DNA of 64,000 nucleotides from an uncultured Bacteroidales bacterium (GCA_902786925.1 CADAEK010000003.1:62001-126000); one strand, 5' to 3'. Positions 16,934-25,097 are shown, counted from the first letter of the stretch. Notes: generated by a model not told the origin, from the sequence alone. Program-made: numbers and translations.

Positions 16934-17725
16934 ATGCTCATGAACCCACAAGCAGGTGAAATACTTATCTTCAACAAGCCCTATCGTTGGACCTCTTTCA
17001 ACTTAGTGGCTAAAGTGCGGGGAGAACTCTCGCACCGCCTGGGCGTGAAGAAGCTGAAAGTGGGTCATGCTGGCACGCTCGACCCTCTTGCCACAGGTGT
17101 GCTCATCATCTGCACGGGCAAGAGCACCAAACTGATAGACGAGCTCCAGTCTCACACGAAGGAATACGTAGCCACCATCAAACTCGGCGCTACCACCCCC
17201 TCGTTCGACATGGAGACGGCAGAAGATGCCACCTTCCCTACGGCTCACATTACCCGTGAGTTGGTGGAGGAGAAGCTCAAAGCCTTCAGAGGGCGCATTG
17301 AGCAGATTCCACCCACATTCTCTGCTGTCAAGGTGGATGGCAAACGTGCTTTCAAGTATGCCCGTCAAGGCGAGGAAGTAGAGCTGAAGCCCAAGATTCT
17401 GGTCATTGACGAGCTGGAGATTCTGCACTTTGGAGAAGTCAAGAACGAAGTTACCGACGAAGCCATTGATCCACGCGAGCGCATCAAGTACCAGAGCGAC
17501 AACCTGCAAGGCACCCACCTCTCACTCACCATCCGTGTGGTGTGCAGCAAAGGCACCTATATCCGCGCCTTGGCACGCGACATTGGCGAGGCACTCGGTT
17601 CGGGCGGTTATCTGACAGGGCTGGTACGCACCCGCATTGGCCAGTACACGCTCCAAGACTGCATGGATATCAACGAGTTCACGCAATGGCTCGACGAGCA
17701 GACACTGGAGAAAGCAGAAGGCTGA
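16934..17725 (+). CDS. truB: tRNA pseudouridine(55) synthase TruB
   Basis: TruB isomerises U55 of the T-loop in nearly all tRNAs. The 263-aa protein has the family opening GEILIFNKPYRWTSFNLV and the catalytic motif HAGTLDPLATGVLIICTGKSTK, whose Asp (near residue 47) is the nucleophile. Further conserved segments are PSFDMET, PPTFSAVKVDGKRAFKYAR, CSKGTYIRALARDIG and YLTGLVRTRIG. The start could be the ATG at 16934 or the one at 16940. An AGGAGAC/GTCTCCT hairpin without a U tract follows the stop. Confidence 0.96.
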   Translation: MLMNPQAGEILIFNKPYRWTSFNLVAKVRGELSHRLGVKKLKVGHAGTLDPLATGVLIICTGKSTKLIDELQSHTKEYVATIKLGATTPSFDMETAEDATFPTAHITRELVEEKLKAFRGRIEQIPPTFSAVKVDGKRAFKYARQGEEVELKPKILVIDELEILHFGEVKNEVTDEAIDPRERIKYQSDNLQGTHLSLTIRVVCSKGTYIRALARDIGEALGSGGYLTGLVRTRIGQYTLQDCMDINEFTQWLDEQTLEKAEG

Positions 17726-17806
17726 GGCAGGAGACGGTCTCCTCCCCACAACACTTAAATAGGTAGAAAGTTAATATTCAATTCCCGTCTATAATCAACT
17801 ATCAAT

Positions 17807-18889
17807 ATGAAGTTATCACAATTCAAGTTCAAACTCCCAGAGGATAGGATTGCTCTTTATCCACGCACTTACAATCCTGAAACAAAGTACTACAACCGCG
17901 ACGAAGCCAAGCTCATGGTTGTGCACAAAAAGACTGGCGAGATTGAGCACCGTCTCTTCAAAGACATCATCGAATACTTCGAAGAGGGCGATGCCTTTGT
18001 GTTCAACGATACAAAAGTATTCCCTGCACGTCTCTATGGCAACAAGGAGAAGACAGGTGCACGCATCGAGGTGTTCCTGCTGCGCGAGCTCAACGAGGAA
18101 CTTCGTCTGTGGGATGTGCTTGTTGACCCTGCCAGAAAGATTCGTATCGGCAACAAGCTCTATTTCGGTCCCGACGAGTCGCTCGTGGCTGAAGTCATCG
18201 ATAACACCACTTCACGTGGCCGTACCCTCCGTTTCCTCTACGATGGTCCTCACGACGCATTCAAAGAGGCTCTTTACTCACAGGGAGAAGCCCCAATCCC
18301 CGACGACATCCGCATGCACCGTCCTGCAGAAGAAGAGGATTTGGAACGTTTCCAGAACATCTACGCACGCCACGAAGGCGCTGTGACTGTGCCTGTTACG
18401 GGTCTCCACTTCTCACGCGAGCTGATGAAGCGCATGGAGATTCTTGGCATTGAGCAGGCATTCATCACCATGCACGCTGGCCTGGGCAACTTCCGCAGCA
18501 TCGATGTGGAAGACTTAACCAAGCACAAGACGGATTCCGAACAGATGTTTGTCACCAAAGAGGCTTGCGACATCGTGAACAAAGCCAAGGAGAATGGCCA
18601 CAAGATATGCGCCGTCGGCAACACGACCCTGCGTGCGCTCGAGACAGCCGTAGGCCCAGGCGGATTCATCAAGGAGTTCGACGGATGGACCAACAAGTTC
18701 ATCTTCCCTCCATACGACTTCACCGTAGCCGATGCGTTTGTGGTGAACTTCCAGATGCCGCTCACCACCATGCTCATGCTCGTCACCGCATTTGGTGGCT
18801 ATGATGTGGTGATGAATGCCTACAAGGAAGCGCTCAAGGGCGACTACATGTTCGGCACCTTCGGCGATGCCATGCTGATTATTGACTAA
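17807..18889 (+). CDS. queA: S-adenosylmethionine:tRNA ribosyltransferase-isomerase QueA
   Basis: QueA transfers and rearranges the ribosyl part of SAM onto 7-aminomethyl-7-deazaguanine at position 34 of tRNA, giving epoxyqueuosine. Diagnostic segments are LPEDRIALYP, FVFNDTKVFPARLYG, IPDDIRMHRPAEEEDLERFQ, VPVTGLHFSRELM, HAGLGNFRSIDVEDL, GHKICAVGNTTLRALET and FIFPPYDFTVADAFVVNF. At 360 aa it has the normal length. It uses SAM, whose synthase metK is encoded elsewhere in the window. It lies 81 bp after truB, with no clear promoter of its own. Confidence 0.96.
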   Translation: MKLSQFKFKLPEDRIALYPRTYNPETKYYNRDEAKLMVVHKKTGEIEHRLFKDIIEYFEEGDAFVFNDTKVFPARLYGNKEKTGARIEVFLLRELNEELRLWDVLVDPARKIRIGNKLYFGPDESLVAEVIDNTTSRGRTLRFLYDGPHDAFKEALYSQGEAPIPDDIRMHRPAEEEDLERFQNIYARHEGAVTVPVTGLHFSRELMKRMEILGIEQAFITMHAGLGNFRSIDVEDLTKHKTDSEQMFVTKEACDIVNKAKENGHKICAVGNTTLRALETAVGPGGFIKEFDGWTNKFIFPPYDFTVADAFVVNFQMPLTTMLMLVTAFGGYDVVMNAYKEALKGDYMFGTFGDAMLIID

Positions 18890-18915
18890 CCAGCCCACGC
18901 GCTGGGCAATTTCTC

Positions 18916-19353
18916 ATGCTCAAAGAGGTGCACACAGTATATCTCTCACTCGGTACCAACCTTGGCGACAAGGAGCAAAACCTCCTGACAGCCATTGCAG
19001 AAATAGGAAGGCGGATTGGCCCTATCAAGGCACAATCTGCCTTCCTCGCCACTGAGCCGTGGGGATTCGAGAGCGAAAACACGTTCCTCAATGCTGCCAT
19101 ACGCATCGAAACCGAACTCTCACCCATCGCCCTGCTCGACGAAACCCAGCAGATAGAGCGTGACATGGGGCGCACCCAAAAATCATCTGCCAACTGTCAA
19201 CTGTCAACTGTCAACTACCAAGACCGTATCATTGACATTGACATCCTGCTGTACGACGACCTCCATATCGACACACCTCGGCTCACGATTCCCCACCCTC
19301 TCATGCAGCAACGGGATTTCGTGCTCATTCCATTAAAAGAAATACTTGTATGA
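18916..19353 (+). CDS. folK: 2-amino-4-hydroxy-6-hydroxymethyldihydropteridine pyrophosphokinase FolK
   Basis: FolK transfers pyrophosphate from ATP to 6-hydroxymethyl-7,8-dihydropterin in folate synthesis. The 145-aa protein has VYLSLGTNLGDKEQNL at the start, PWGFESENTFLNAAI, ERDMGRTQKS, and the signature DRIIDIDILLYDD followed by IPHPLMQQRDFVLIPL. Between ERDMGRTQKS and the DRIIDIDILLYDD signature lie about eight extra residues (ANCQLSTVNY). They are encoded by three perfect copies of the heptanucleotide CAACTGT and a partial fourth. This is an unusual insert in a catalytic loop of a small enzyme. The stop overlaps the next ATG by 4 nt. Confidence 0.93.
   Translation: MLKEVHTVYLSLGTNLGDKEQNLLTAIAEIGRRIGPIKAQSAFLATEPWGFESENTFLNAAIRIETELSPIALLDETQQIERDMGRTQKSSANCQLSTVNYQDRIIDIDILLYDDLHIDTPRLTIPHPLMQQRDFVLIPLKEILV
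19191..19217. repeat. In-frame heptanucleotide array CAACTGT inside folK
   Basis: Three tandem CAACTGT copies (19191-19211) are followed by a partial CAACTA. Three copies make 21 nt, so the frame is kept. Gain or loss of one unit would shift it upstream of the catalytic DRIIDIDILLYDD motif. Confidence 0.9.
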
Positions 19354-21530
19354 AATCATTCACTTCTTTTCAACTAACAATCCTATTCGCTTTATTTCCC
19401 CTCGCACTTATGGCACAGAAACAACTCTTCACCATCAACGACCTCATCCCGGGCGGTTCCACCTACTACAGGAACTCTGTGCCTGAGAACAAATATCTCG
19501 TATGGTGGGGCGACGAATGTGTGGAACAAGACATTCAAGAGTGCCGCATCATCAACAAGAAGGATGGCTCCACCCAGACACTTGTCACTCAGGAACAGCT
19601 GAACGGCATCTTGGAAAAGGCTGGCCATAAGCGTCTCCAGCATCTCTACAACACGACCTTCCCCTATGCAGGCAAGACACTGGCTCTCACCACGTTCGGA
19701 CGTGAGCAGGCCCTCATCGACTGGACCGAGAACAAGGTGGTGTGGCACGCTACACTCGCCCCTGAAGCAGGCAACACAGACTGGAACGCGCAGTCTAAAG
19801 CCATGGCCTACACCAGCCGCCACAACCTCTTTGTCCTCACCGCTGACGGGAAGACACACCAAGTCTCTGCTGATGGCAGCCAGGACCTCACATACGGCAC
19901 ATCTGTGCACCGTGACGAGTTTGGCATCAGCAAAGGCACGTTCTGGAGTCCTGACGGCACCCTCTTGGCCTTCTACAAGATGGACCAGAGCATGGTGTCA
20001 AAGTATCCGCAAGTGAATATCAAAGCCCCCTCTGACAAAGAGGAGAATTGTGCCACGCTCGACCCCGACCCTTACCCCATGGCTGGCCAGACTTCCCACA
20101 AAGTCTATGTGGGCATCTTCAATCCGCAGACCGACCAAACCATTTATTTGAACACGGGCGACCCCACCGACCGCTATTTCACCAACATCGCATGGGCTCC
20201 CGACGGCAAGAAACTCTATCTCATAGAAGTGAACCGTGACCAGAATCATGGCTCTCTCGACGAGTACGATGCCTTGACGGGCGAGAAGCTGCGCACCCTC
20301 TTCACCGAGGACAACGACAAATACTTTGAGCCCCTGCACCCCATCCAGTTCCTGCCTTGGGACAAGACCAAATTCATCTATCAGACACGCAAGGATGGCT
20401 ACAACCACATCTACCTGTACAGCGTGAATGGGAAATGTCTCCAGCAGTTGACCAAAGGCACTTTCGAAGTATTCAACACACTGGGATTCAACAAGGAACA
20501 GAAGACCATCTTCTACACATCCAACGAACAGCATCCGCTCCAGCAGAATGTGTATAAGGTGGACATAAAAGGCAAGCGAACCCTCCTGGGCGACGCTACA
20601 GGATGGCACAACGCTACCCTTTCAGAGTCAGGCAATTTCTTCATCGACAACTATTCCTCACCCGACATTGCGCGCCATATTGATATTGTCTCAACGCTCC
20701 GTCCCCAAGCTACGGCGCTCACTTATTTCAAGGCAAATGACCCTTGGGAGAACTTCCGAGTGCCAGAAATCAAGACAGGCACCCTCAAGGCAGCAGACGG
20801 AGTGACCGACCTCTACTATCGTCTCATCCTGCCCACCGATTTCGACCCCAACAAGAAGTATCCCGCTGTCGTCTATGTCTATGGTGGTCCTCATGCCCAC
20901 AATATCGATGCTTCCCGCAACTGGGGCGCACGCGGTTGGGACATTTGGATGGCACAGCAGGGATATGTGATGTTCTGCCTCGACAATCGCGGCAGTGAGC
21001 ACCGTGGACTCGCCTTCGAGCAAGCCACCTTCCGCCAGCTCGGTGTGGAAGAGATGAAAGACCAGCTCTGTGGCGTGGACTACCTCAAAAGCCTTCCCTA
21101 TGTGGATGCCAACCGTTTGGGCGTGCACGGATGGAGTTTTGGCGGCTTTATGACTACCAGCCTTATGACGACCTATCCTGATGTCTTCAAGGTGGGTGTA
21201 GCAGGCGGTCCCGTCATCGACTGGCACTTCTACGAGGTGATGTATGGCGAACGCTATATGGACACCCCACAAGCCAATCCTGAAGGGTATAAGCAGACAT
21301 CCCTGCTCAACAAGGCGAAGAACCTCAAGGGCCGCCTTCTCGTCATCTACGGAGGAAATGACCCCGTGTGTGTGCCTCAGCATACCCTCTCCTTCATGCG
21401 TGCCTGCATCAATGCCGACACCTACCCCGACCTCTTCACCTATCCGGGCGATGGACACAACATGCAGGGTACTGACCGCATACACCTCCACAACACCATC
21501 ACACGCTACTTCGAAGACCATCTGAAGTAA
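19350..21530 (+). CDS. Dipeptidyl peptidase IV (S9 family)
   Basis: This exported serine peptidase removes X-Pro or X-Ala dipeptides from peptide N-termini. The 726-aa protein has a signal peptide (LFALFPLALMAQ), a beta-propeller N-terminal domain (to about residue 470) with repeats such as FWSPDGTLLAFYK and IAWAPDGKKLYLIE, and a C-terminal alpha/beta-hydrolase domain. The catalytic Ser is in GWSFGGFMT near residue 594, the Asp in GGNDPV near residue 669 and the His in DGHNMQG near residue 703. Length and order match DPP IV of oral and gut Bacteroidales. The ATG overlaps the folK stop by 4 nt. It is the last gene of the miaB-to-DPP run. Confidence 0.93.
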   Translation: MKSFTSFQLTILFALFPLALMAQKQLFTINDLIPGGSTYYRNSVPENKYLVWWGDECVEQDIQECRIINKKDGSTQTLVTQEQLNGILEKAGHKRLQHLYNTTFPYAGKTLALTTFGREQALIDWTENKVVWHATLAPEAGNTDWNAQSKAMAYTSRHNLFVLTADGKTHQVSADGSQDLTYGTSVHRDEFGISKGTFWSPDGTLLAFYKMDQSMVSKYPQVNIKAPSDKEENCATLDPDPYPMAGQTSHKVYVGIFNPQTDQTIYLNTGDPTDRYFTNIAWAPDGKKLYLIEVNRDQNHGSLDEYDALTGEKLRTLFTEDNDKYFEPLHPIQFLPWDKTKFIYQTRKDGYNHIYLYSVNGKCLQQLTKGTFEVFNTLGFNKEQKTIFYTSNEQHPLQQNVYKVDIKGKRTLLGDATGWHNATLSESGNFFIDNYSSPDIARHIDIVSTLRPQATALTYFKANDPWENFRVPEIKTGTLKAADGVTDLYYRLILPTDFDPNKKYPAVVYVYGGPHAHNIDASRNWGARGWDIWMAQQGYVMFCLDNRGSEHRGLAFEQATFRQLGVEEMKDQLCGVDYLKSLPYVDANRLGVHGWSFGGFMTTSLMTTYPDVFKVGVAGGPVIDWHFYEVMYGERYMDTPQANPEGYKQTSLLNKAKNLKGRLLVIYGGNDPVCVPQHTLSFMRACINADTYPDLFTYPGDGHNMQGTDRIHLHNTITRYFEDHLK

Positions 21531-21560
21531 GGCACATAAAGCGCCATTTCAGTAGTACTG

Positions 21561-21631
21561 CCTTCATCGCAATTACCTATCAGCCAACAACGTAATTACG
21601 ATGAAGGCGGTATCGTATTTACGATGAAAGG
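21561..21631. repeat. 23-bp spaced repeat with core TTACGATGAAGG (family D)
   Basis: Two direct units, CGTAATTACGATGAAGGC at 21591 and CGTATTTACGATGAAAGG at 21614, are exactly 23 bp apart. An inverted unit, CCTTCATCGCAATTAC, lies at 21561-21576. The block begins 30 bp after the dipeptidyl peptidase stop codon. The inverted pair can form a hairpin. No U tract follows closely. Confidence 0.75.
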
Positions 21632-21748
21632 AACAAGAGAAAAGCGTGTGAGAGCACAACGAAAAAACGGCGCAGAAAGACAGGATATACCTATGCCAAG
21701 AAAAAGAAAATAGCGCCACAAGGGGGAATGGATTCGCATCAGAAAAAA

Positions 21749-21889
21749 GCGCCAAATGCCAAATAACAAATAAGAAAAAATGCCCCCTATATATATTATA
21801 TATACTAATAGGGATAGAAGTAAATGGATAGGAATATATATAATATAATAACAAGGCCTTCACGCTTATTTGGCATTTGGCGTTTGGCA
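21749..21889. repeat. Long inverted repeat with GCCAAAT heptads upstream of ridA
   Basis: CGCCAAATGCCAAATAA (starting near 21749) is the reverse complement of TTATTTGGCATTTGGCG (ending near 21883), and both arms are runs of GCCAAAT-like heptads. The interval between the arms is itself nearly self-complementary AT-rich DNA (CCCCTATATATATTATATAT and similar around 21782-21840). The 507-bp gap 21531-22037 contains this, the family D block and the ridA promoter. I see no gene in it. Confidence 0.7.
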
Positions 21890-21976
21890 GAAATGCAGAT
21901 TCGGCACCCCATTCGCCACATTCATTTTTCTTCAAAACTATTCCCGAAAAACTTTTCTAATTCCAGCTTTTTTTCG

Positions 21977-21984
21977 TATCTTTG
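21977..21984 (+). promoter_or_regulatory. -7 box upstream of ridA
   Basis: TATCTTTG fits TAnnTTTG, 53 bp before the ridA ATG. No -33 TTG is evident. Confidence 0.55.
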
Positions 21985-22037
21985 TACTGTTATTAGAAAG
22001 TACCGGTATTTAAGAATTCAATCATACAACAACAAGC

Positions 22038-22412
22038 ATGAAAGCAATTAGCACAAAGAAGGCTCCAGGGGCTATCGGTCCTTACAGCCAGGCCATTGAG
22101 GCAGGAGATTTCGTTTACACATCAGGACAGCTGGGTCTGGACCCTGCAACAGGTGCGTTCCCCGAGGGCGGCGTGAAGGAACAGGCTCGTCAGTCATTGC
22201 TGAACGTGAAGGCCATTCTGGAAGAGGCTGGCACATCGATGAGCAACGTAGTGAAGACAACCGTGTTCATGGCCGACATGGGTGACTTCGCCGAGATGAA
22301 CAGCGTGTATGCAGAATTCTTCACAGAGCCCTATCCAGCCCGCTCGGCTGTAGCAGTGAAGACCCTCCCCAAGAATGCGCTGGTAGAGATTGAGGTAGTG
22401 GCAAAGAAGTGA
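22038..22412 (+). CDS. ridA: RidA family enamine/imine deaminase
   Basis: RidA hydrolyses reactive 2-aminoacrylate and related enamines released by PLP enzymes, protecting other enzymes. The 124-aa protein is a typical YjgF/YER057c/UK114 trimer subunit: APGAIGPYSQAIEAGDFVYTSGQLGLDP at the start, VVKTTVFMADMGDFAEMNSVYAEFF in the middle, and PARSAVAVKTLPKNALVEIEVVA with the catalytic Arg near residue 105. argB follows after 30 bp, so both are probably in one transcript. Confidence 0.94.
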   Translation: MKAISTKKAPGAIGPYSQAIEAGDFVYTSGQLGLDPATGAFPEGGVKEQARQSLLNVKAILEEAGTSMSNVVKTTVFMADMGDFAEMNSVYAEFFTEPYPARSAVAVKTLPKNALVEIEVVAKK

Positions 22413-22442
22413 TAAAGCGGAACAGCTAAAATCAAAGCAACG

Positions 22443-23240
22443 ATGAAGAAACTGACAGTGGTGAAGGTCGGGGGCAAAATCGTAGAAGACGAAAGTTCCC
22501 TGCAACAGCTTTTGAAGGACTTCTCAGCCATCGAAGGTGCCAAGGTTCTGGTGCATGGCGGTGGCAGATCGGCCACAAAGGTGGCAGCGCAACTGGGCAT
22601 TGAAAGCACCATGATTGGTGGCAGACGCGTGACCGACGCCGAGATGCTACGCGTGGTGACCATGGTGTATGGCGGTCTGGTGAACAAGAACATCGTGGCA
22701 CGTCTGCAAGCTTGCGGCATCAATGCGTTGGGATTGACAGGAGCCGACATGAACGTGATGCTGTCGCACAAGCGCCCTCTGAAAAAGGTGAAAATGGATG
22801 ACGGCACAGAGCAGATGGTGGATTTCGGCTTTGTGGGCGACGTGGACCTATGCGACGGACGCATGCTTGCCACACTGATTGGCGAGGGCGTAGTACCCGT
22901 GATGGCACCGCTGACACACGACAAGCAAGGCAACCTGCTGAACACAAACGCCGACACGATTGCAGGTGAAACAGCCAAGGCGCTAGCTCCCCACTTCGAT
23001 GTGACGCTCATCTACAGCTTTGAGCACGCAGGTGTGCTGACCAACCCCGACGACGAGGCCTCTGTCATCCCCCACATTGACGCACAGAGCTTTGAGGAAC
23101 TGAAAGCCGACGGCACCGTGAACGGCGGCATGATTCCAAAGATAGAGAACGCCCTTGAGGCAGTACGCGCAGGCGTGAAGCAAGTAATTATCACCAAAGC
23201 TGACGCCATCGACGGCACAAAAGGAACAGTGATTAACTAA
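22443..23240 (+). CDS. argB: Acetylglutamate kinase ArgB
   Basis: ArgB phosphorylates N-acetylglutamate in arginine synthesis. In some Bacteroidetes the acyl group is succinyl rather than acetyl, and the sequence alone does not settle that here. The 265-aa protein has the amino acid kinase fold: TVVKVGGKIVEDESSLQQLL at the start, VHGGGRSATKVAAQLG, and the C-terminal segments LIYSFEHAGVLTNPDD and VNGGMIPKIENALEAVRAGVKQVIITK. The gene is complete, 30 bp after ridA and 14 bp before the sigma factor gene. speA further along the window uses arginine. Confidence 0.93.
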   Translation: MKKLTVVKVGGKIVEDESSLQQLLKDFSAIEGAKVLVHGGGRSATKVAAQLGIESTMIGGRRVTDAEMLRVVTMVYGGLVNKNIVARLQACGINALGLTGADMNVMLSHKRPLKKVKMDDGTEQMVDFGFVGDVDLCDGRMLATLIGEGVVPVMAPLTHDKQGNLLNTNADTIAGETAKALAPHFDVTLIYSFEHAGVLTNPDDEASVIPHIDAQSFEELKADGTVNGGMIPKIENALEAVRAGVKQVIITKADAIDGTKGTVIN

Positions 23241-23254
23241 TATCAATTAAGCCG

Positions 23255-23761
23255 ATGGATTTCCGGCACAACATACTCCCGCTCAAGAACATTGTCTTCA
23301 GAACAGCATTGCGCATCGTCCTGAACAGGGAGGAAGCGGAGGATATTGTGCAGGACACACTGGTGAAGTTGTGGGAGCGACGCGAGGAACTGGGCAAGGT
23401 GGAGAACCTAGAGGCTTTCGCGCTGACGATGGCCCGGAACCTGGCACTCGACCGGAAAGAGAAGATGGACAACCGGCACGTGACTTTCGACGATGACGTG
23501 CATGACCGACCCGACGAGAACACCGAGGGCGCCGACAAGATGCTGGCACACAAGGAAACAACGGGAGCCATTGCCCAAATCATCAACTCTCTGCCCGAGA
23601 AGCAACGCACCATCATACAATTGAGAGACATCGAAGGGAAATCATATCAAGAGATAGCGAACACGTTAAGCATTTCAGAATCAGACGTAAAAGTAACGCT
23701 CTTCCGCGCTCGACAAGCGATGAAAGAAAAAATCTTGCAAAAAAAATCATTTTTCTTGTAA
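23255..23761 (+). CDS. ECF-type RNA polymerase sigma factor
   Basis: The 168-aa protein has a sigma region 2 (about residues 10-80), with ALRIVLNREEAEDIVQDTLVKLWER and FALTMARNLALDRKEK, and a region 4 helix-turn-helix (about residues 110-160), with INSLPEKQRTIIQLRDIEGKSYQEI, given here across the motif, and SESDVKVTLFRARQAMKE. This is the two-domain form of extracytoplasmic-function sigma factors. It follows argB by only 14 bp. A membrane protein gene lies 59 bp downstream and could encode its anti-sigma factor. Target promoters cannot be told from the window. Confidence 0.92.
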   Translation: MDFRHNILPLKNIVFRTALRIVLNREEAEDIVQDTLVKLWERREELGKVENLEAFALTMARNLALDRKEKMDNRHVTFDDDVHDRPDENTEGADKMLAHKETTGAIAQIINSLPEKQRTIIQLRDIEGKSYQEIANTLSISESDVKVTLFRARQAMKEKILQKKSFFL

Positions 23762-23820
23762 CTTTTCTGTTCCTCATCCGTCGTCATATCAGAAGCCGTC
23801 AAAAAAGACTCACTCAAACA

Positions 23821-24372
23821 ATGGACTACAAGTACATCGAACAACTCATTGAAAGCTATTTCGCCTGCACCACAACATTGCAGGAGGAACAGATTCTGCG
23901 TTCGTTCTTCTCGCAAGAAGATGTACCAGCCCATTTGGCTCAATATGCCAACCTCTTCAACTACGAAACCAAAGCCAAAGAGGAAGTGTTGGATGAGGAT
24001 TTCGACGAGCGGTTAATGAGTCAGATTGAAGCAGCCGAGACCAAGGCAGAAGAGGTGGAAAAGCCACGCATCATCAAGTTGGCAGCCCGCCCATTCGCAG
24101 AGAGAAGATTCCTGGGCATTGCACCCCAAGTCTTCACTCCTTTCTTCAAAGCCGCAGCAGTGGTGGCCATTGCACTCACCATCGGACGTGCTGCAGAGCA
24201 TGCCATTGGCGAGCAGGAAGCCGAAGAGAAAGGCAATGTGGTGGCAGTTGACCCCTACATCAAGACAAGCGATGTACAGCAAGCCATCCGCGTGAAGGAT
24301 GTGAGCCAAGCCGAGATGAAGGCTACCAACGACTCCATCATCAACATCGCCACCAAAGACGAGATTCAGTGA
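23821..24372 (+). CDS. Probable single-pass membrane protein, candidate anti-sigma factor
   Basis: The 183-aa protein has an acidic, helical N-terminal part (MDYKYIEQLIESYFACTTTLQEEQ onward, to about residue 100) that resembles the short helical modules binding ECF sigma factors. One hydrophobic helix follows (FFKAAAVVAIALTIGRAA, about residues 103-120), then a polar C-terminal region of about 60 residues. Position right after an ECF sigma gene and topology (cytoplasmic N-terminus, one helix) support an anti-sigma role. I see no HxxxCxxC zinc motif and no clear family match, so the function is inferred from context. A CGAGA/TCTCG hairpin lies just after the stop. Confidence 0.65.
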   Translation: MDYKYIEQLIESYFACTTTLQEEQILRSFFSQEDVPAHLAQYANLFNYETKAKEEVLDEDFDERLMSQIEAAETKAEEVEKPRIIKLAARPFAERRFLGIAPQVFTPFFKAAAVVAIALTIGRAAEHAIGEQEAEEKGNVVAVDPYIKTSDVQQAIRVKDVSQAEMKATNDSIINIATKDEIQ

Positions 24373-24474
24373 TGAACTCGGCAAAACGAGAACACGCTCT
24401 CGCATGACTCATTTGTTTGAACTTTTGCTTTTACAAAAACGATAAACAATTAATGCTTAACTAAACCGAAACCT

Positions 24475-24622
24475 ATTGAAGGTGAAGCTGTGAAGCCCAC
24501 TACCTTCCGCCAAAGGAGACGAATCCGGAGGCAACATTGAACTAAGGTTCAATTCTCTTGAAACCAACTTCGTGCTTCGGCACGAAAAAAGGGGCAACTC
24601 CACGGAGATGCCCCTTTTTCTT
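24475..24622 (+). ncRNA. Candidate structured RNA ending in an intrinsic terminator
   Basis: No open reading frame covers this stretch, yet it folds into successive hairpins. GAAGGT (24478-24483) pairs with ACCTTC (24512-24517) and encloses GCT-GTGA-AGC with a GNRA loop. TTGAAC (24537) pairs with GTTCAA (ending 24552). TTCGTGC-TTCG-GCACGAA (24569-24586) is a perfect stem with a UUCG tetraloop. The terminator follows. Stable tetraloops plus a terminator suggest a small RNA or a structured 3' untranslated region of the sigma operon. I find no consensus promoter, and I do not recognise an Rfam family. Confidence 0.4.
24590..24620. terminator. Bidirectional intrinsic terminator between convergent operons
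   Basis: AGGGGCA (24590-24596) pairs with TGCCCCT (24609-24615), and CTC/GAG extends the stem inside. On the plus strand it is followed by TTTTTCTTT. On the minus strand the A-run before it supplies TTTTTTC. It can therefore serve both the sigma/anti-sigma operon and the greA operon. Confidence 0.9.
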
Positions 24623-24674
24623 TCTATTCACATTCTTGCTGAGGAAGAAGAATCCTCGAGCCACAGGAAAGTGA

Positions 24675-25097
24675 TCATTTACGCTTGATGATGCGGTTCG
24701 TTACACGCTCGGCCGAAATGATGGTGCCATCCTCACCCACAATGTCAACGTTCCACACATGGGTGCTTTTGCCTGCATGAACCAAGCGCGCCTTGGCAAA
24801 CACCTTGCCCTCGGTGGCAGACATGGCCACATGGCTTGCATTCACCTCCGTACCACACACCGCGAGAGATTCGTCGAAGTGGGTCAAATGAAGGGAGCCA
24901 ACGCCCGCTATGGTCTCGGCCAGTGCAAGGGACGCCCCACCATGCACAACGCCCAAATACTGGCGTGTACGGGGCGAAATAGGCATCTCTGCCACCGCAT
25001 ACTCATCGTCGGTAGGAAGAAAACGAATGCCCAAGGCTTCGATGAGCGTGCCTTGCATACGGGCATGAAGGAAATCACATTCTTGTTGAGTCAGCAC
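24675..25097 (-). CDS. PaaI-type hotdog-fold thioesterase
   Basis: The 140-aa protein has the hotdog thioesterase pattern: MQGTLIEALGIRF near the start, then YLGVVHGGASLALAETIAGVGS, which contains the HGG motif and the catalytic acid, then VNASHVAMSATEGKVFAKARLVHAGKSTHVWNV. Relatives hydrolyse acyl-CoA thioesters such as phenylacetyl-CoA derivatives or 1,4-dihydroxy-2-naphthoyl-CoA. The substrate here is not determinable from sequence. The first in-frame start is a GTG at 25097, and the upstream frame closes quickly with a stop. It is the last gene of the greA operon, 59 bp after the YgjP-like gene. Confidence 0.85.
   Translation of the reverse strand: MLTQQECDFLHARMQGTLIEALGIRFLPTDDEYAVAEMPISPRTRQYLGVVHGGASLALAETIAGVGSLHLTHFDESLAVCGTEVNASHVAMSATEGKVFAKARLVHAGKSTHVWNVDIVGEDGTIISAERVTNRIIKRK

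Noticed and set aside
24475-24622. SRP RNA, 6S RNA or tmRNA
   Set aside because: The sequence lacks the conserved apical loop of SRP RNA and the long bulged helix of 6S RNA, and is too short for tmRNA. Only a generic structured RNA can be supported.
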